Shown: positions 35,748-44,388, counted from the first letter of the stretch. The stretch is DNA of 64,000 bases from Bog-473 sp963763575 (GCA_963763575.1 CAVXPD010000019.1:186001-250000), one strand, 5' to 3'. Translations and numbers: made by a program. The notes: generated by a model not told the origin, from the sequence alone.

Positions 35748-37403
35748 GTGAGCGTACAGGCCACCTTTGCGGCGACCCTCGTCGACGAGTGGTCGTGGCT
35801 CGGCGTCACCGATGCCGTCATCTCTCCTGGCTCGCGCTCGACGCCGCTCGCGCTGGCGCTGCACGACCGGCTGCGGACCCACATCCGGCTCGACGAGCGC
35901 AGCGCCGGCTTCTACGCAATCGGTCTGGCGATGGCCACGGGGCGACCAGCCGTCCTGTGCGTGACGAGCGGGACGGCGGCGGCCGAGCTGCACCCCGCCG
36001 TCGTCGAGGCGCACTATGCCCGCATCCCGCTCATCGTCTGCACGGCGGACCGGCCTCCCGAGCTGCACGACACCGGCGCCCCGCAGACGATCGACCAAGA
36101 CGGGCTCTTCACAACGTCGACGCGCTGGGTCGCGAGGCCGGGCGTCCCCGAGCAGGGCCAGGAGGCGACGTGGCGTCCGCTCGCGGCGCGGGCCTTCGCC
36201 GAGTCGCGCCACGGTGCCCACGGCCCGGGCCCGGTCCACTTGAACCTCGCTTTTCGTGAACCGTTGGGGGGAACTGCCGGGCCGCTGCCTCCGCACCACG
36301 GGCCGCAGATCGTCGCTGGCCTGCCCGCGCCGGGGGGCCTCCGCGAACCCCTCGGGGGACGTGGCATCGTCGTCGTGGGTGGGTCGTCCCCGGCTCCTCC
36401 GGATTCGGGCAGGGTCCTCGCCCTGGCTCAGAAGCTGGGCTGGCCCGTCCTGGCCGATCCCAGGTCGCGGAGCCGGGTCGTCGGCACAATCGCCGCGGCG
36501 GACGCCATCGTCCGCACCGGACCGCCACTGCCCGAGACGGTGCTGCTGCTCGGCGCGCCGTGGCTCTCCAAGGCCCTGGCGGGCTACGTGTCGGACGCCG
36601 GCCGGACCGGGGCCCGCATCGTCGTGGTGGACCCCTGGCGACAGTGGTTCGACCCGACCCGGGCCGCCACCGAATTCCACCACTGCGACCCCGACGACTG
36701 GCTTGCGAACGCTCTCGATGCGGCCTCGCCGTGTGACGGCGAATGGCTGGCCTCGTGGACGGAGAAGGAGGAGAAGGCACAGGCGGCCATCGCCGAGACA
36801 CTGGGGACCGAGCTCAACGAACCACAGGTCGCACGCGTGGTCCACACGTTTGCCGCCGACACCGCGGCCACCGTCGTCGTCTCTGCCTCCATGCCGATCC
36901 GCGACCTGGAGTGGTACGCCCCGTCGGTCCCGGAACCCCCTCGGGTCCTGGCCAATCGTGGCGCCAACGGGATCGACGGAGTCGTGTCGACCGCCTTCGG
37001 CGTTGCGGCGTCGGAGCCGGACTCTCGGACGATCGCACTCGTGGGCGACCTGGCCTTCCTGCACGACGTGTCAGCACTGGTCAACGTGCCGCACGTCCCC
37101 TGCACCGTCGTCGTCGTCGACAACGGCGGGGGTGGCATCTTCTCCTTTCTGCCCCAGGCCGACGAAGTCGAACGCGACACGTTCGAGCGGCTGTTTGGCA
37201 CGCCTCCCTCCAGCGACCTGGGCGCGGTCGCGCGCGGGTTCGGGCTGGCGGTCAAAGACGTCGCGACGCTGGCCGAGCTCGATCAGGCGCTGTCAGCGTC
37301 CACCGAGGCCCCGTCGATCGTGCGCGTGAGGGTGCCGGGACGGGCGCCGAACGCGGCCCTGCACCAAGCCATCAACGAGGCGGTCCATCGCGCGCTGACG
37401 TGA
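35748..37403 (+). CDS. menD: MenD, SEPHCHC synthase
   Basis: Thiamine diphosphate enzyme of 551 residues joining isochorismate and 2-oxoglutarate in menaquinone synthesis. The N-terminus has VISPGSRSTPLALAL and the ThDP glutamate region LDERSAGFYAIGLAMATGRP; further blocks are TSGTAAAELHPAVVEAHYARIPLIVCTADRPPELHDTGAPQTIDQ and the cofactor region LVGDLAFLHDVSAL...VVVVDNGGGGIFSFLPQ. GTG start. The last 32 nt overlap the 3' end of the nuclease gene on the other strand. menF, menC and menB are not in the window. Confidence 0.95.
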   Translation: MSVQATFAATLVDEWSWLGVTDAVISPGSRSTPLALALHDRLRTHIRLDERSAGFYAIGLAMATGRPAVLCVTSGTAAAELHPAVVEAHYARIPLIVCTADRPPELHDTGAPQTIDQDGLFTTSTRWVARPGVPEQGQEATWRPLAARAFAESRHGAHGPGPVHLNLAFREPLGGTAGPLPPHHGPQIVAGLPAPGGLREPLGGRGIVVVGGSSPAPPDSGRVLALAQKLGWPVLADPRSRSRVVGTIAAADAIVRTGPPLPETVLLLGAPWLSKALAGYVSDAGRTGARIVVVDPWRQWFDPTRAATEFHHCDPDDWLANALDAASPCDGEWLASWTEKEEKAQAAIAETLGTELNEPQVARVVHTFAADTAATVVVSASMPIRDLEWYAPSVPEPPRVLANRGANGIDGVVSTAFGVAASEPDSRTIALVGDLAFLHDVSALVNVPHVPCTVVVVDNGGGGIFSFLPQADEVERDTFERLFGTPPSSDLGAVARGFGLAVKDVATLAELDQALSASTEAPSIVRVRVPGRAPNAALHQAINEAVHRALT

Positions 37404-38550
37404 AGGTCGGAGAGGGGGTGGACGTCGTGAGCCGTCCGGTCGGGCTCCGGAACGTCAGCTCGACGTTGGCGTCACCTGAGACCCTCCAACCCATCTCGTG
37501 GACAGAGCGGTGATGCTCGTCGCAGAGCTCGACGAGGTTGTCGAGATCGGTGAAGCCGCCGTTGACCCAGTGCAGGACGTGGTGAACGTCGGTGAACTCA
37601 GAGTGGGTGCAGCCCGGGAACCGGCAGCCCTTGTCTCGCCGGCGGATCACGATCCGCTGGGCGTCCGTCGGGTCGCGCCGGGTCCGCCCAAGGTTGAGGC
37701 TCTGCCCGTCGGGACCGTCGGCGGAGACAAACACCTTGGCGTCGCACGCCAGACGCCGGGCAACCTCTCGTGAGAGTGGTCCGTGCACATCGAGCTCGGC
37801 TGCGCCCTCGCCACCGGCGAGGAAGCTCAGGTCGGCGTGGACGACCACGGTGGGCCGATTCCGCCCCATGCCACCCGCCCGGGCGTCACCTGAATCGTCG
37901 CGCTCTGTACCGGTGGCGTCCCGCTTGCAGATGGCGACGAGCGCGTCCGCCATGCGCTGGTCGAAGGGCGTCGTGTCGCGCCTGCGCCGGCGGGCTCGAG
38001 CGATCAGGGTGCTCTTGACGACCGTGTACTGATCCTGCGGCAGGACCCCGGTCAGGCTCCGCCGTTGGTCGTCGAAGCGGAGGAAGCGCCGGGCGAAGGC
38101 TCCGGCGGACTGCTCGTCGGACTGGCGCCGCGCTGCGATGGCCAACTCGCGCACCTGCTTGGCCGACCAGTGGGTGGCCTGCTCGGCCAGGGTGGCGTCC
38201 GTCTCTGGCTTGGCCACCTCGACGAGTGGTTTCACCTGGTCGAAGGAGAGCTTGCCCTGGGCGAGGGCGTGCGAGATCTCTGGGAGCTCCGTCAGCTTTC
38301 CCGCCGCTGTCACCCACTCACGGGCCGTCGCCGCCGCCACACCGCACTGTTGGACGAGCCAGGCCACCATCGACGTCGCGCCGTCGACGCGCCACGCCTT
38401 GCGCCGGTCGAGCTCGACGACCGCCTCAAGGAGCTGGCTCTGGTGGGCGGAGATGGCCTTGTGATGTTGGACCACGCTGGCCACCAGGCTTTCCGTTCGC
38501 CGAGACACTTCGTCGGGTCGGGGTCCCTTTCGGAGCGAAGAAGCTGACAT
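37372..38550 (-). CDS. HNH endonuclease with DUF222 domain
   Basis: Protein of 392 residues of the 13E12/DUF222 group, which is repeated in many actinobacterial genomes. The helical DUF222 part (about 20-280) contains AWLVQQCGVAAATAREWVTAAGKLTELPEISHALAQGKLSFDQVKPL. The C-terminal HNH domain has CRFPGCTHSEFTDVHHVLHWVNGGFTDLDNLVELCDEHH, with zinc-binding cysteines and the catalytic histidine. Function is not established; domestication of a mobile nuclease is a common suggestion. The ATG at 38550 follows the homologous start; the frame extends upstream without matching anything. Confidence 0.9.
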   Translation of the reverse strand: MSASSLRKGPRPDEVSRRTESLVASVVQHHKAISAHQSQLLEAVVELDRRKAWRVDGATSMVAWLVQQCGVAAATAREWVTAAGKLTELPEISHALAQGKLSFDQVKPLVEVAKPETDATLAEQATHWSAKQVRELAIAARRQSDEQSAGAFARRFLRFDDQRRSLTGVLPQDQYTVVKSTLIARARRRRRDTTPFDQRMADALVAICKRDATGTERDDSGDARAGGMGRNRPTVVVHADLSFLAGGEGAAELDVHGPLSREVARRLACDAKVFVSADGPDGQSLNLGRTRRDPTDAQRIVIRRRDKGCRFPGCTHSEFTDVHHVLHWVNGGFTDLDNLVELCDEHHRSVHEMGWRVSGDANVELTFRSPTGRLTTSTPSPTFTSARDGPPR

Positions 38551-38623
38551 GCACTCGGAGAACGGTCGCCCCCGGCCGTGGTGCACACGCCGATCTTTCG
38601 CCTTTGTCGACTCCCGGTCCGGG

Positions 38624-40042
38624 TCAGCGGTAGCGGTCGGCGGGGACCCACTCCCCGTGGCTGCGCAAGGGCAGGGGGACGGGCAGGTGGATGACGGCCT
38701 CGGGACCACGCCTCCCCAGAGAGGAGGCGTCGAGAACGTAGAGTGCGCTACTCGCGGCGTTGACGTCCTCAACGACGGTGAGGAGCCAGCCCTCGTCGTC
38801 GCCGTGTCCGTCGACGGCCCGCACGAAGATGGGCTCGCTCGCGCGTAGCCACGGACCGGGGCTCCAGGACGCGGCCAGCTCGTCGCGGCGGAGGTCGAAT
38901 TTCAACAGCCCGGTGGGCACGACCTCGTCGGGCCCAGGTCCCCGGGAGAGCTCCACCGCGTAGCCGTGCTGAAAGGCTTCTCCCTCGCACACGGCGTCGA
39001 TGCGCGGGTACTCGAGGTGCCGCTCGTCTACCTGGAGCCGTTCCAGCCGGTCTCCGACGACCCGCCAGCGTTCCAGCACTGCGAGGCTTCCGCCGATCGT
39101 GGACAGCCCCACACCGGCGGGGCCGACGACCGGCGCCGACAGATCGACCGGTTGCCCTTCCTCGGGCGCTTCGTAGCGGCAGACGTAGAGGACGACCTCG
39201 ACGTCCCCGTTCCGTCCCTCCTCTTCCCACGCCCCCAGCACGTGCGTCACGAGGCAAGGATCCAGCCGGAACCAGCGGACACCCGACCCGTCTCCGCCGC
39301 GGGGGACCACGCCCAGCCAGCCCTCCGCCCCCGGGACCCAGCCGAACGGCACTGGCGCGCCGCCCTCGTCGGCGAGGCGGGTCGTCGGCGACTCGATGAA
39401 CACGACGTGGCCTGCGGTGATGCCGACGTCGTGCTGCCACGTCGCCCGCTCCAACTCCACGGCCTGGGCTGTCCGGAGCGCGCCCGCCGCATCCCATTCG
39501 CCGATGCGCAACCAGGTTCTCTCGTCGGACGCGGCTTGCGGCTCGCCCTCGGCTTGGGTCGTGTCCGACGCCGCCGAACGGCCGGTGCCGTCGTCGACCG
39601 AGAACAGCACGCGACCGCCGTCGGCGGCGACTCGGTGCGCGTGCGACGCGATCGGCACGGTCAAGCCACCCGCGAACTCCTCGGGCTCGAGCAGGCGGGA
39701 GTACTGCGAGGGCAGCCCGGCCTCGGGGAGGGTTAGCACGGACCCGCCGTGCCAGAACACGGTGGCGTCGCCGTCTGACTCGCGCCACAGATAGGAGACG
39801 GCCCGCCCGTCGCGCAGCTCGATGGCGTGCAGCGCTCCGCGACGGCCGGGGGTGACCGTCGCCGATTCGGGCAGGTCCGGATCGTCGGCCTCGTCGGCCT
39901 CGCCCGCCTCGCCCGCCCCGCGACGAGCGAGAGCGGCGTCGGCCCACGCCGGTCGTGGCCCTGCCCGGAACAGCGTCCCCTGCAGGTCAGGGGGCAGTAC
40001 GCCCTCCATGGGGAGCGAGGGCTGGTTGATGCCGATCACCAC
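38624..40042 (-). CDS. Carotenoid oxygenase family protein
   Basis: RPE65/carotenoid cleavage dioxygenase family, 472 residues, a non-haem iron beta-propeller. Four probable iron histidines can be placed: in IASHAHRVA, WQHDVGIT, VTHVLGAWEE and the C-terminal HGEWVP. The N-terminal GTLFRAGPRP motif is typical. An acidic Ala/Glu/Asp insertion near residue 45 is unusual. Substrate could be a carotenoid, apocarotenoid or stilbene. An AGGAGGA site lies 9 nt before the GTG. No carotenoid synthesis genes are nearby. Confidence 0.9.
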   Translation of the reverse strand: MVIGINQPSLPMEGVLPPDLQGTLFRAGPRPAWADAALARRGAGEAGEADEADDPDLPESATVTPGRRGALHAIELRDGRAVSYLWRESDGDATVFWHGGSVLTLPEAGLPSQYSRLLEPEEFAGGLTVPIASHAHRVAADGGRVLFSVDDGTGRSAASDTTQAEGEPQAASDERTWLRIGEWDAAGALRTAQAVELERATWQHDVGITAGHVVFIESPTTRLADEGGAPVPFGWVPGAEGWLGVVPRGGDGSGVRWFRLDPCLVTHVLGAWEEEGRNGDVEVVLYVCRYEAPEEGQPVDLSAPVVGPAGVGLSTIGGSLAVLERWRVVGDRLERLQVDERHLEYPRIDAVCEGEAFQHGYAVELSRGPGPDEVVPTGLLKFDLRRDELAASWSPGPWLRASEPIFVRAVDGHGDDEGWLLTVVEDVNAASSALYVLDASSLGRRGPEAVIHLPVPLPLRSHGEWVPADRYR

Positions 40043-40128
40043 AAGAACCCGTCCTCCTGACGCAAAACACCCCAGAAACCGACCACCATGCGGCCGATCA
40101 ACCTAGCGGGGTATGGCAAATTCGACAC

Positions 40129-41397
40129 ATGCCCACGCTCTCGGAGGACCTGGCCTTCCGCGGCCTGATCCACCAGGTGACCGACCCCGACCTGCCCAAG
40201 CGCTTCGACCAACCCGGGCTCACGGTCTACGCGGGCTTCGACCCCTCGGCGGACAGCCTGCACGTGGGGAACCTCCTCGTGCTCTGCACGCTCCGGCGCT
40301 TCCAGGAGGCCGGGCACCGACCGATCTCGCTCGCCGGCGGCGGCACCGGCATGATCGGCGACCCGGGCGGCAAGGAGGATGAGCGTCCTCTGCTCACCCG
40401 CGAGACCATCGAGGGGTACCTCGAGGGAATCCGTCCCCAGCTCGGCCAGTTCCTCGATCTGGACCACGCGCTGTTGCTCAACAACGCCGACTGGCTCGAC
40501 AGCATCTCCACCCTCGAGTTCCTGCGCGACGTGGGGAAGCACTTCACGATCAATCAGATGGTGGCCAAGGAATCGGTCCGCACCCGAATCGAACGGCCCG
40601 AGCAGGGCATCTCCTACACCGAGTTCAGCTACATGCTGCTCCAGGCCTACGACTTCCTGCGTCTGCACGTCGACCACGGATGCGACCTCCAGTTCGGCGG
40701 GAGCGACCAGTGGGGCAACATCACGATGGGAATCGACCTCATCCGCAGGGCCTGTGGTGACGAGGTCTGGGGATTCACGACGCCGCTCATCGTCAAGCCC
40801 GACGGAACCAAGTACGGCAAGACCGAGACGGGCACGGTTTGGCTCGACGCACGGCGCACCAGCCCCTACGCGATGTACCAGTTCTTCGTGAACACGTCCG
40901 ACGAGCAGGTGGGCGGGCTCCTGCGTTTCCTGACCTTCCTGAGCCACGACGACATCGCAGCTCTCGACGCCGACACCGCGGAGCGTCCACAGCAGCGTGC
41001 CGCCCAGCGGGCGCTCGCCCGTGCCGTGGTCGGCCTCGTCCACGGTGAGGCGGAGGTCGCCAAGTGCGAGGAGGCATCGGCTGCGCTCTTCGGCGAAGAG
41101 ATCGCCGGCCTCAGCGAGGAGATGCTGCTGGCCGTCACGGGGGACGTCCCGAGCACCGAGATACCCCGTGCCGAGCTCGTCGGGGGCGCGCTGACGGTCG
41201 CAGACGCCTTCGAGCGGACCGGGCTGGCCAAGTCGAAGGCGGAGGCGCGGCGCACCGTGGAGCAGGGGGGCGCGTACGTGAACAACGTGCGGGAGACCGA
41301 TCCCACCCGGGCCTTGGACCCCGATGACCTTCTCCACGACCGCTACGTGGTGTTGCGCAAGGGCAGGCGCGACGTCCACATCGTCCGCTCTACATGA
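40129..41397 (+). CDS. tyrS: Tyrosyl-tRNA synthetase
   Basis: Class I aminoacyl-tRNA synthetase of 422 residues charging tRNA-Tyr. The HIGH-type motif is HVGN (from residue 45), the KMSKS-type loop is KYGKT (228-232), and the tyrosine pocket is in GGSDQWGNITMG. The C-terminal S4-like domain (AKSKAEARRTVEQGGAYVNN) is present. It heads a small coupled group: the next gene starts in an ATGA overlap. No T-box leader is seen in the 86 nt upstream. Confidence 0.97.
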   Translation: MPTLSEDLAFRGLIHQVTDPDLPKRFDQPGLTVYAGFDPSADSLHVGNLLVLCTLRRFQEAGHRPISLAGGGTGMIGDPGGKEDERPLLTRETIEGYLEGIRPQLGQFLDLDHALLLNNADWLDSISTLEFLRDVGKHFTINQMVAKESVRTRIERPEQGISYTEFSYMLLQAYDFLRLHVDHGCDLQFGGSDQWGNITMGIDLIRRACGDEVWGFTTPLIVKPDGTKYGKTETGTVWLDARRTSPYAMYQFFVNTSDEQVGGLLRFLTFLSHDDIAALDADTAERPQQRAAQRALARAVVGLVHGEAEVAKCEEASAALFGEEIAGLSEEMLLAVTGDVPSTEIPRAELVGGALTVADAFERTGLAKSKAEARRTVEQGGAYVNNVRETDPTRALDPDDLLHDRYVVLRKGRRDVHIVRST

Positions 41398-41909
41398 GTC
41401 GGAGGCTCACGGTGGCGGCCCTCGTCCTCTTGACCGGTGCAACGGCCGTCGGCCTCACTTCATGTGCGGGGGAGGACCAGATGGGTTCGCCGGCCCACCG
41501 CATGTCGGTCTGGGTCAGCGGGACGAACTTCGGAGCGGACGTCGGGACCCTGGTCGCCGACAACGCCCGCATCCCGAAGGTGGTGCCGAACGGCGCCGGC
41601 GCCCTGCACGCCGCCTGCAGCACCATGCTCAACGACGCCGAGGCCGCGAACACCGAGCTACCCTCGCCCGACTCCGAGGTGACGGAATTGCTCACGCGGG
41701 CCTACGGCCTCGAGGGGACCGCCGCCAACGATTGCTACAACTCGGGCGGCACCGACACGAAGCTCCTCACCGAGTCCCGGCGCGACTCGATCAAGGCCGA
41801 GGCGCTCTACGACCAGGTCCTCCAGCGCATCCGAGTCGTTGACGGCCGCGTGCCGTCCACGACGACGACCGTAGGGAACTCGGGCAACAGCGGCGGGATC
41901 TTCGGGTGA
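41394..41909 (+). CDS. Putative lipoprotein
   Basis: Protein of 171 residues with a lipoprotein signal peptide: basic MSRR, a hydrophobic stretch and the lipobox LTSC with the acylated cysteine at residue 24. The mature part has three further cysteines (in HAACS, NDCYN and the lipobox aside) and a Thr/Ser/Gly/Asn-rich C-terminus. I do not recognise the family. It is translationally coupled to tyrS and to the flavin reductase-like gene. Confidence 0.78.
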   Translation: MSRRLTVAALVLLTGATAVGLTSCAGEDQMGSPAHRMSVWVSGTNFGADVGTLVADNARIPKVVPNGAGALHAACSTMLNDAEAANTELPSPDSEVTELLTRAYGLEGTAANDCYNSGGTDTKLLTESRRDSIKAEALYDQVLQRIRVVDGRVPSTTTTVGNSGNSGGIFG

Positions 41910-42454
41910 CGCCCACGCCGCGCCCCGCCGTACCGGGCGAGCCTGCACCCGACGACGTACTCGACCGCCACCGCCGCCGCGTCCTGTGGGCCATGCCGAC
42001 GGGTCTCTACCTCATCGGGAGCCGCAGCGGGGACGAGGTGAATCTCATGACGGCCAACCTGGTCGTCCAGGTCTGCACGGAGCCCAAGCTGGTGGCCGTC
42101 GCGCTCGAGCGTGACTCGGTCACCGCCCGCCTCGTCACGGCGAGCCACGCGTTCACCATCTCGCTCCTCCAACGGGCGGACCGCGACGTCGTGCGGCGCT
42201 TCGTCAAACCGGTCATCCAGGTCGACCGCGGCCCGGACGGGGCCGTTCTCGCGCTCTCGGGCCACGCCGTCACCGAGGTTGGGCCCGACCGCCTGCCCGT
42301 GCTCGCGCACGCGGCCGGCTATCTGTTCTGCGAGCTGACCCGCGCCGAGGAGTTGGGGAGCCACACGCTGTGCGTCGGCGAGGTCGTCGACGTCGCCGGG
42401 GAGCCCTCGGAGGTCCTGCGCATGGAGGACACCCGCATGCACTACGGCGGCTGA
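41906..42454 (+). CDS. Flavin reductase-like FMN-binding protein
   Basis: Split-barrel flavoprotein of 182 residues. The pattern AMPTGLYLIGSRSGDEVNLMTANLVVQVCTEPKLVAVALERDSVTARLV is the classic flavin reductase-like start. Members reduce flavins for partner monooxygenases or act as independent reductases; no partner gene is adjacent. GTG start in a GTGA overlap with the lipoprotein gene. Confidence 0.88.
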   Translation: MTPTPRPAVPGEPAPDDVLDRHRRRVLWAMPTGLYLIGSRSGDEVNLMTANLVVQVCTEPKLVAVALERDSVTARLVTASHAFTISLLQRADRDVVRRFVKPVIQVDRGPDGAVLALSGHAVTEVGPDRLPVLAHAAGYLFCELTRAEELGSHTLCVGEVVDVAGEPSEVLRMEDTRMHYGG

Positions 42455-42487
42455 ACGCGGCTACCCGGCCGCGCCTGCGGTTCAGAT

Positions 42488-42718
42488 TCAGCCCGTCTGC
42501 GCCTCCGGCGGCCGCAGGTCGATCCGCAACGTCAAGATCCCGTCGACGAGTTCGACCTCGGCGTCGCCGATCATCGCGAAGTCGGTGTAGTCCCGCTGCG
42601 CCTGTTCGCGGAAGCGTTGACGCTCCGCCCCCTCGATCGGTGGCATGCCCCGCGAGCGCACCGCCTCGGCACGCTGTCGGAACCGCGCCACCATCTCCTG
42701 AGGGTCGAAGGAGGCCAC
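42488..42718 (-). CDS. Small hypothetical protein, 76 residues
   Basis: Short soluble protein beginning VASFDPQEMVARFRQRAEAVRSRGMPPIEG; an N-terminal helix rich in Arg/Gln is followed by a C-terminal strand pair (AEVELVDGILTLRIDL). No family recognised. The GTG start is supported by TACGCT 7 nt upstream on the minus strand. Confidence 0.7.
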   Translation of the reverse strand: MASFDPQEMVARFRQRAEAVRSRGMPPIEGAERQRFREQAQRDYTDFAMIGDAEVELVDGILTLRIDLRPPEAQTG

Positions 42719-42725
42719 CGCGTTC

Positions 42726-42741
42726 AGCGTAGATGTTTAAT
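42726..42741. promoter_or_regulatory. Back-to-back -10 boxes of two divergent genes
   Basis: TACGCT on the minus strand (42731 to 42726) lies 7 nt before the GTG at 42718, and TTTAAT on the plus strand (42736-42741) lies 6 nt before the ATG at 42748. The whole intergenic region is 29 bp, so both promoters must share it and each -35 region would fall in the other gene. Confidence 0.45.
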
Positions 42742-42747
42742 GGGCGC

Positions 42748-43155
42748 ATGCCCGTCGACGAAGTTCCACCGTCCTCGCCGCGGTCCACCCCGCGTATCGG
42801 CCCTCCGATGACGGCGGCGGGCATCGCCGAGCGGGTCAGGGCGGCGCTCGACGACGCGGACCTCGACGAGTTCGCCGCCCTCCTCAGTCCGGACGTCCAC
42901 TGGGGTGCCCCGGGCGACGCCAACCCGCCCTGCCAGAACCGCGATCAGGTGCTCAAGTGGTACCGCAAGGGCCGGGAACAAGGCCGCCGCGCCACCGTCG
43001 ACCTGGTCGAGGTGCACGGCAACGCCCTGTTGATCGGGATGCACCACGCGGGCGGGGAGCAGCGCTGGCAGGTCCTCCGGGTCGGGCCGGAGGGAGTGAA
43101 CGACATCCGGGGCTACGAGTGCCGGGAGGACGCCGTCGCAAAATTAGCTCCGTGA
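42748..43155 (+). CDS. SnoaL/NTF2-like protein
   Basis: Small alpha+beta barrel protein of 135 residues. The pattern ERVRAALDDADLDEFAALLSPDVHWGAP with RDQVLKWYRKGREQGRRATVDLVEVHGNALLIGMH is typical of the SnoaL/NTF2 fold. Such proteins are isomerases, hydrolases or non-enzymatic ligand binders; role here unknown. The ATG at 42748 is chosen because of the TTTAAT box 6 nt upstream; ATG 42733 and 42808 share the frame. Confidence 0.75.
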   Translation: MPVDEVPPSSPRSTPRIGPPMTAAGIAERVRAALDDADLDEFAALLSPDVHWGAPGDANPPCQNRDQVLKWYRKGREQGRRATVDLVEVHGNALLIGMHHAGGEQRWQVLRVGPEGVNDIRGYECREDAVAKLAP

Positions 43156-43302
43156 CCTGGTCCTAGATTGGTTCTGAGACTGGGTTCCGGGCCAGGTCGG
43201 TGGTCGCAGCCACTAGAGTGGGCGAGCGGCCGGGTTGGCCCGTACGGTCCGGCCATCAGGGCGGGACGCACGGGTGCGGACCGGGTGTGACAAGGAGTTC
43301 TC

Positions 43303-43509
43303 GTGAAAAAGGGACGCCATCGGCGCTTCGAAGAAGCGCGCAGCCTGAAGCGATCTTCGACGGAATCGACCGGGCGCTGCCCCGAGTGCGGCGCCGAGCC
43401 TGACGACGTCCACGCATCTTGGTGCCTGGCCGAGGAGGACCAGTACGACCGCATCCTCGGCTCCATGCCGGCGCCCTCGTACTCGGACGACGACCCGCTG
43501 AAGGACTGA
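43303..43509 (+). CDS. Small zinc-ribbon-like protein, 68 residues
   Basis: Basic N-terminus (MKKGRHRRFEEARSLKR) then CPECG, a spacer and a third cysteine (WCLAEED), followed by an acidic tail. Three cysteines could bind metal with a histidine (VHASWC). No known family. AAGGAG lies 5 nt before the GTG, and TAGAGT at 43214 may be its -10 box. Confidence 0.65.
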   Translation: MKKGRHRRFEEARSLKRSSTESTGRCPECGAEPDDVHASWCLAEEDQYDRILGSMPAPSYSDDDPLKD

Positions 43510-43562
43510 GCGCCCGACCGCCAACCTCGACCCGCCAGGGCGAGCTCCGTCTGCTCACTGCT

Positions 43563-44369
43563 TCAGGCGAGGGCTCCTGACTCGACCGTGCTGCCGTCCC
43601 CGTCGTTCGCCGTGCTTCCCCGGCGCGCCCCGCGACGCCGGACGGCTGGGTGGGGAAGCGCCACCGCCTGTGTGCGCCGGCGCTCGCGCTCGCGCAGGAG
43701 CGCCACGAAGCGGTCGTAGATCTTCTCGCCGACCATCTCCTTCAGCTCCGCCTCCATCTCGCGGTACACCGGCTTCTTCCCGACGAAGGCATCGGGCGCC
43801 TCTGTGCACCACCAGTGGAACTCGCGGCCACCCTTGCCCCAGTGCCGCCGGTCCCACTGACGGATGACAGAAGTGACATGACCCTCGTCGTCGTCGACGT
43901 GGTCTTCACGCCGCAGCGGCAATTGCCAGCAGACCTCGGGCTTGAGACTCATGGGGTTGACGCCCCGCTTGAGGGCGGCAATGTGGAACGCACAGCCGGC
44001 CCCAGCGGGAAATCCGGGTCGGTTCAAGAAGATGCACGCCTCGTCCACGAGCCGCGTGATGGTCTCGCCGTGCTTGTTGGTGTGGAGGACGCTCTTCTTC
44101 GTGCCGTGGAACTGCCACTCTTCGGGGCTGAGCGTCTGCGCGGCCTTCTCGACTTGCCGCGCGTCCTTCTTGTCCACGAGATGAGCTCCGTAGCTGCAAC
44201 ACCCCTGGACGAGCTCCGGGGCGGGGCCGGTGAGCACCCCCTGGCACCCGTTGCCGAAGATGCAGGTCCAATTGCTCGTGAGGAACGTGACGTCGAAGAC
44301 CCACGTGCGCTCTTCGTCCTCGTCCTCGAAGCTCAGCCATTCGTGCGTGTCAGTCGGCATTTTCGTCAC
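43563..44369 (-). CDS. Cysteine-rich putative metal-chelating protein
   Basis: Protein of 268 residues with eight or more cysteines in the first 170 positions: TCIFGNGCQG, QGCCSYGAH, ACIFLN, GAGCAFH and EVCWQLP. The spacing CC-G-x-H...CxFL...GCxxH...KPxxCW recalls YkgJ/DUF3109-type zinc- or iron-chelating domains, but the match is by eye. A basic tail follows. The GTG at 44369 is favoured because TAACGT lies 7 nt upstream on its strand; ATG 44360 is next. Confidence 0.72.
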   Translation of the reverse strand: MTKMPTDTHEWLSFEDEDEERTWVFDVTFLTSNWTCIFGNGCQGVLTGPAPELVQGCCSYGAHLVDKKDARQVEKAAQTLSPEEWQFHGTKKSVLHTNKHGETITRLVDEACIFLNRPGFPAGAGCAFHIAALKRGVNPMSLKPEVCWQLPLRREDHVDDDEGHVTSVIRQWDRRHWGKGGREFHWWCTEAPDAFVGKKPVYREMEAELKEMVGEKIYDRFVALLRERERRRTQAVALPHPAVRRRGARRGSTANDGDGSTVESGALA

Positions 44370-44376
44370 AGCCAGG

Positions 44377-44388
44377 ACGTTACAACGT
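44377..44388 (-). promoter_or_regulatory. -10 box and small palindrome of the cysteine-rich gene
   Basis: On the minus strand TAACGT (44382 to 44377) ends 7 nt before the GTG start. It is half of the inverted repeat ACGTT-AC-AACGT (44377-44388), so a regulator bound there would cover the -10 box. Confidence 0.4.

Noticed and set aside
35205..37064. 619-codon minus-strand frame opposite menD
   Set aside because: It is antisense to a fully recognised gene and merely joins a shifted part of menH; no family features.
40043..40128. Possible T-box leader before tyrS
   Set aside because: The 86-nt gap is too short for the specifier stem and antiterminator, and no T-box core sequence is present.
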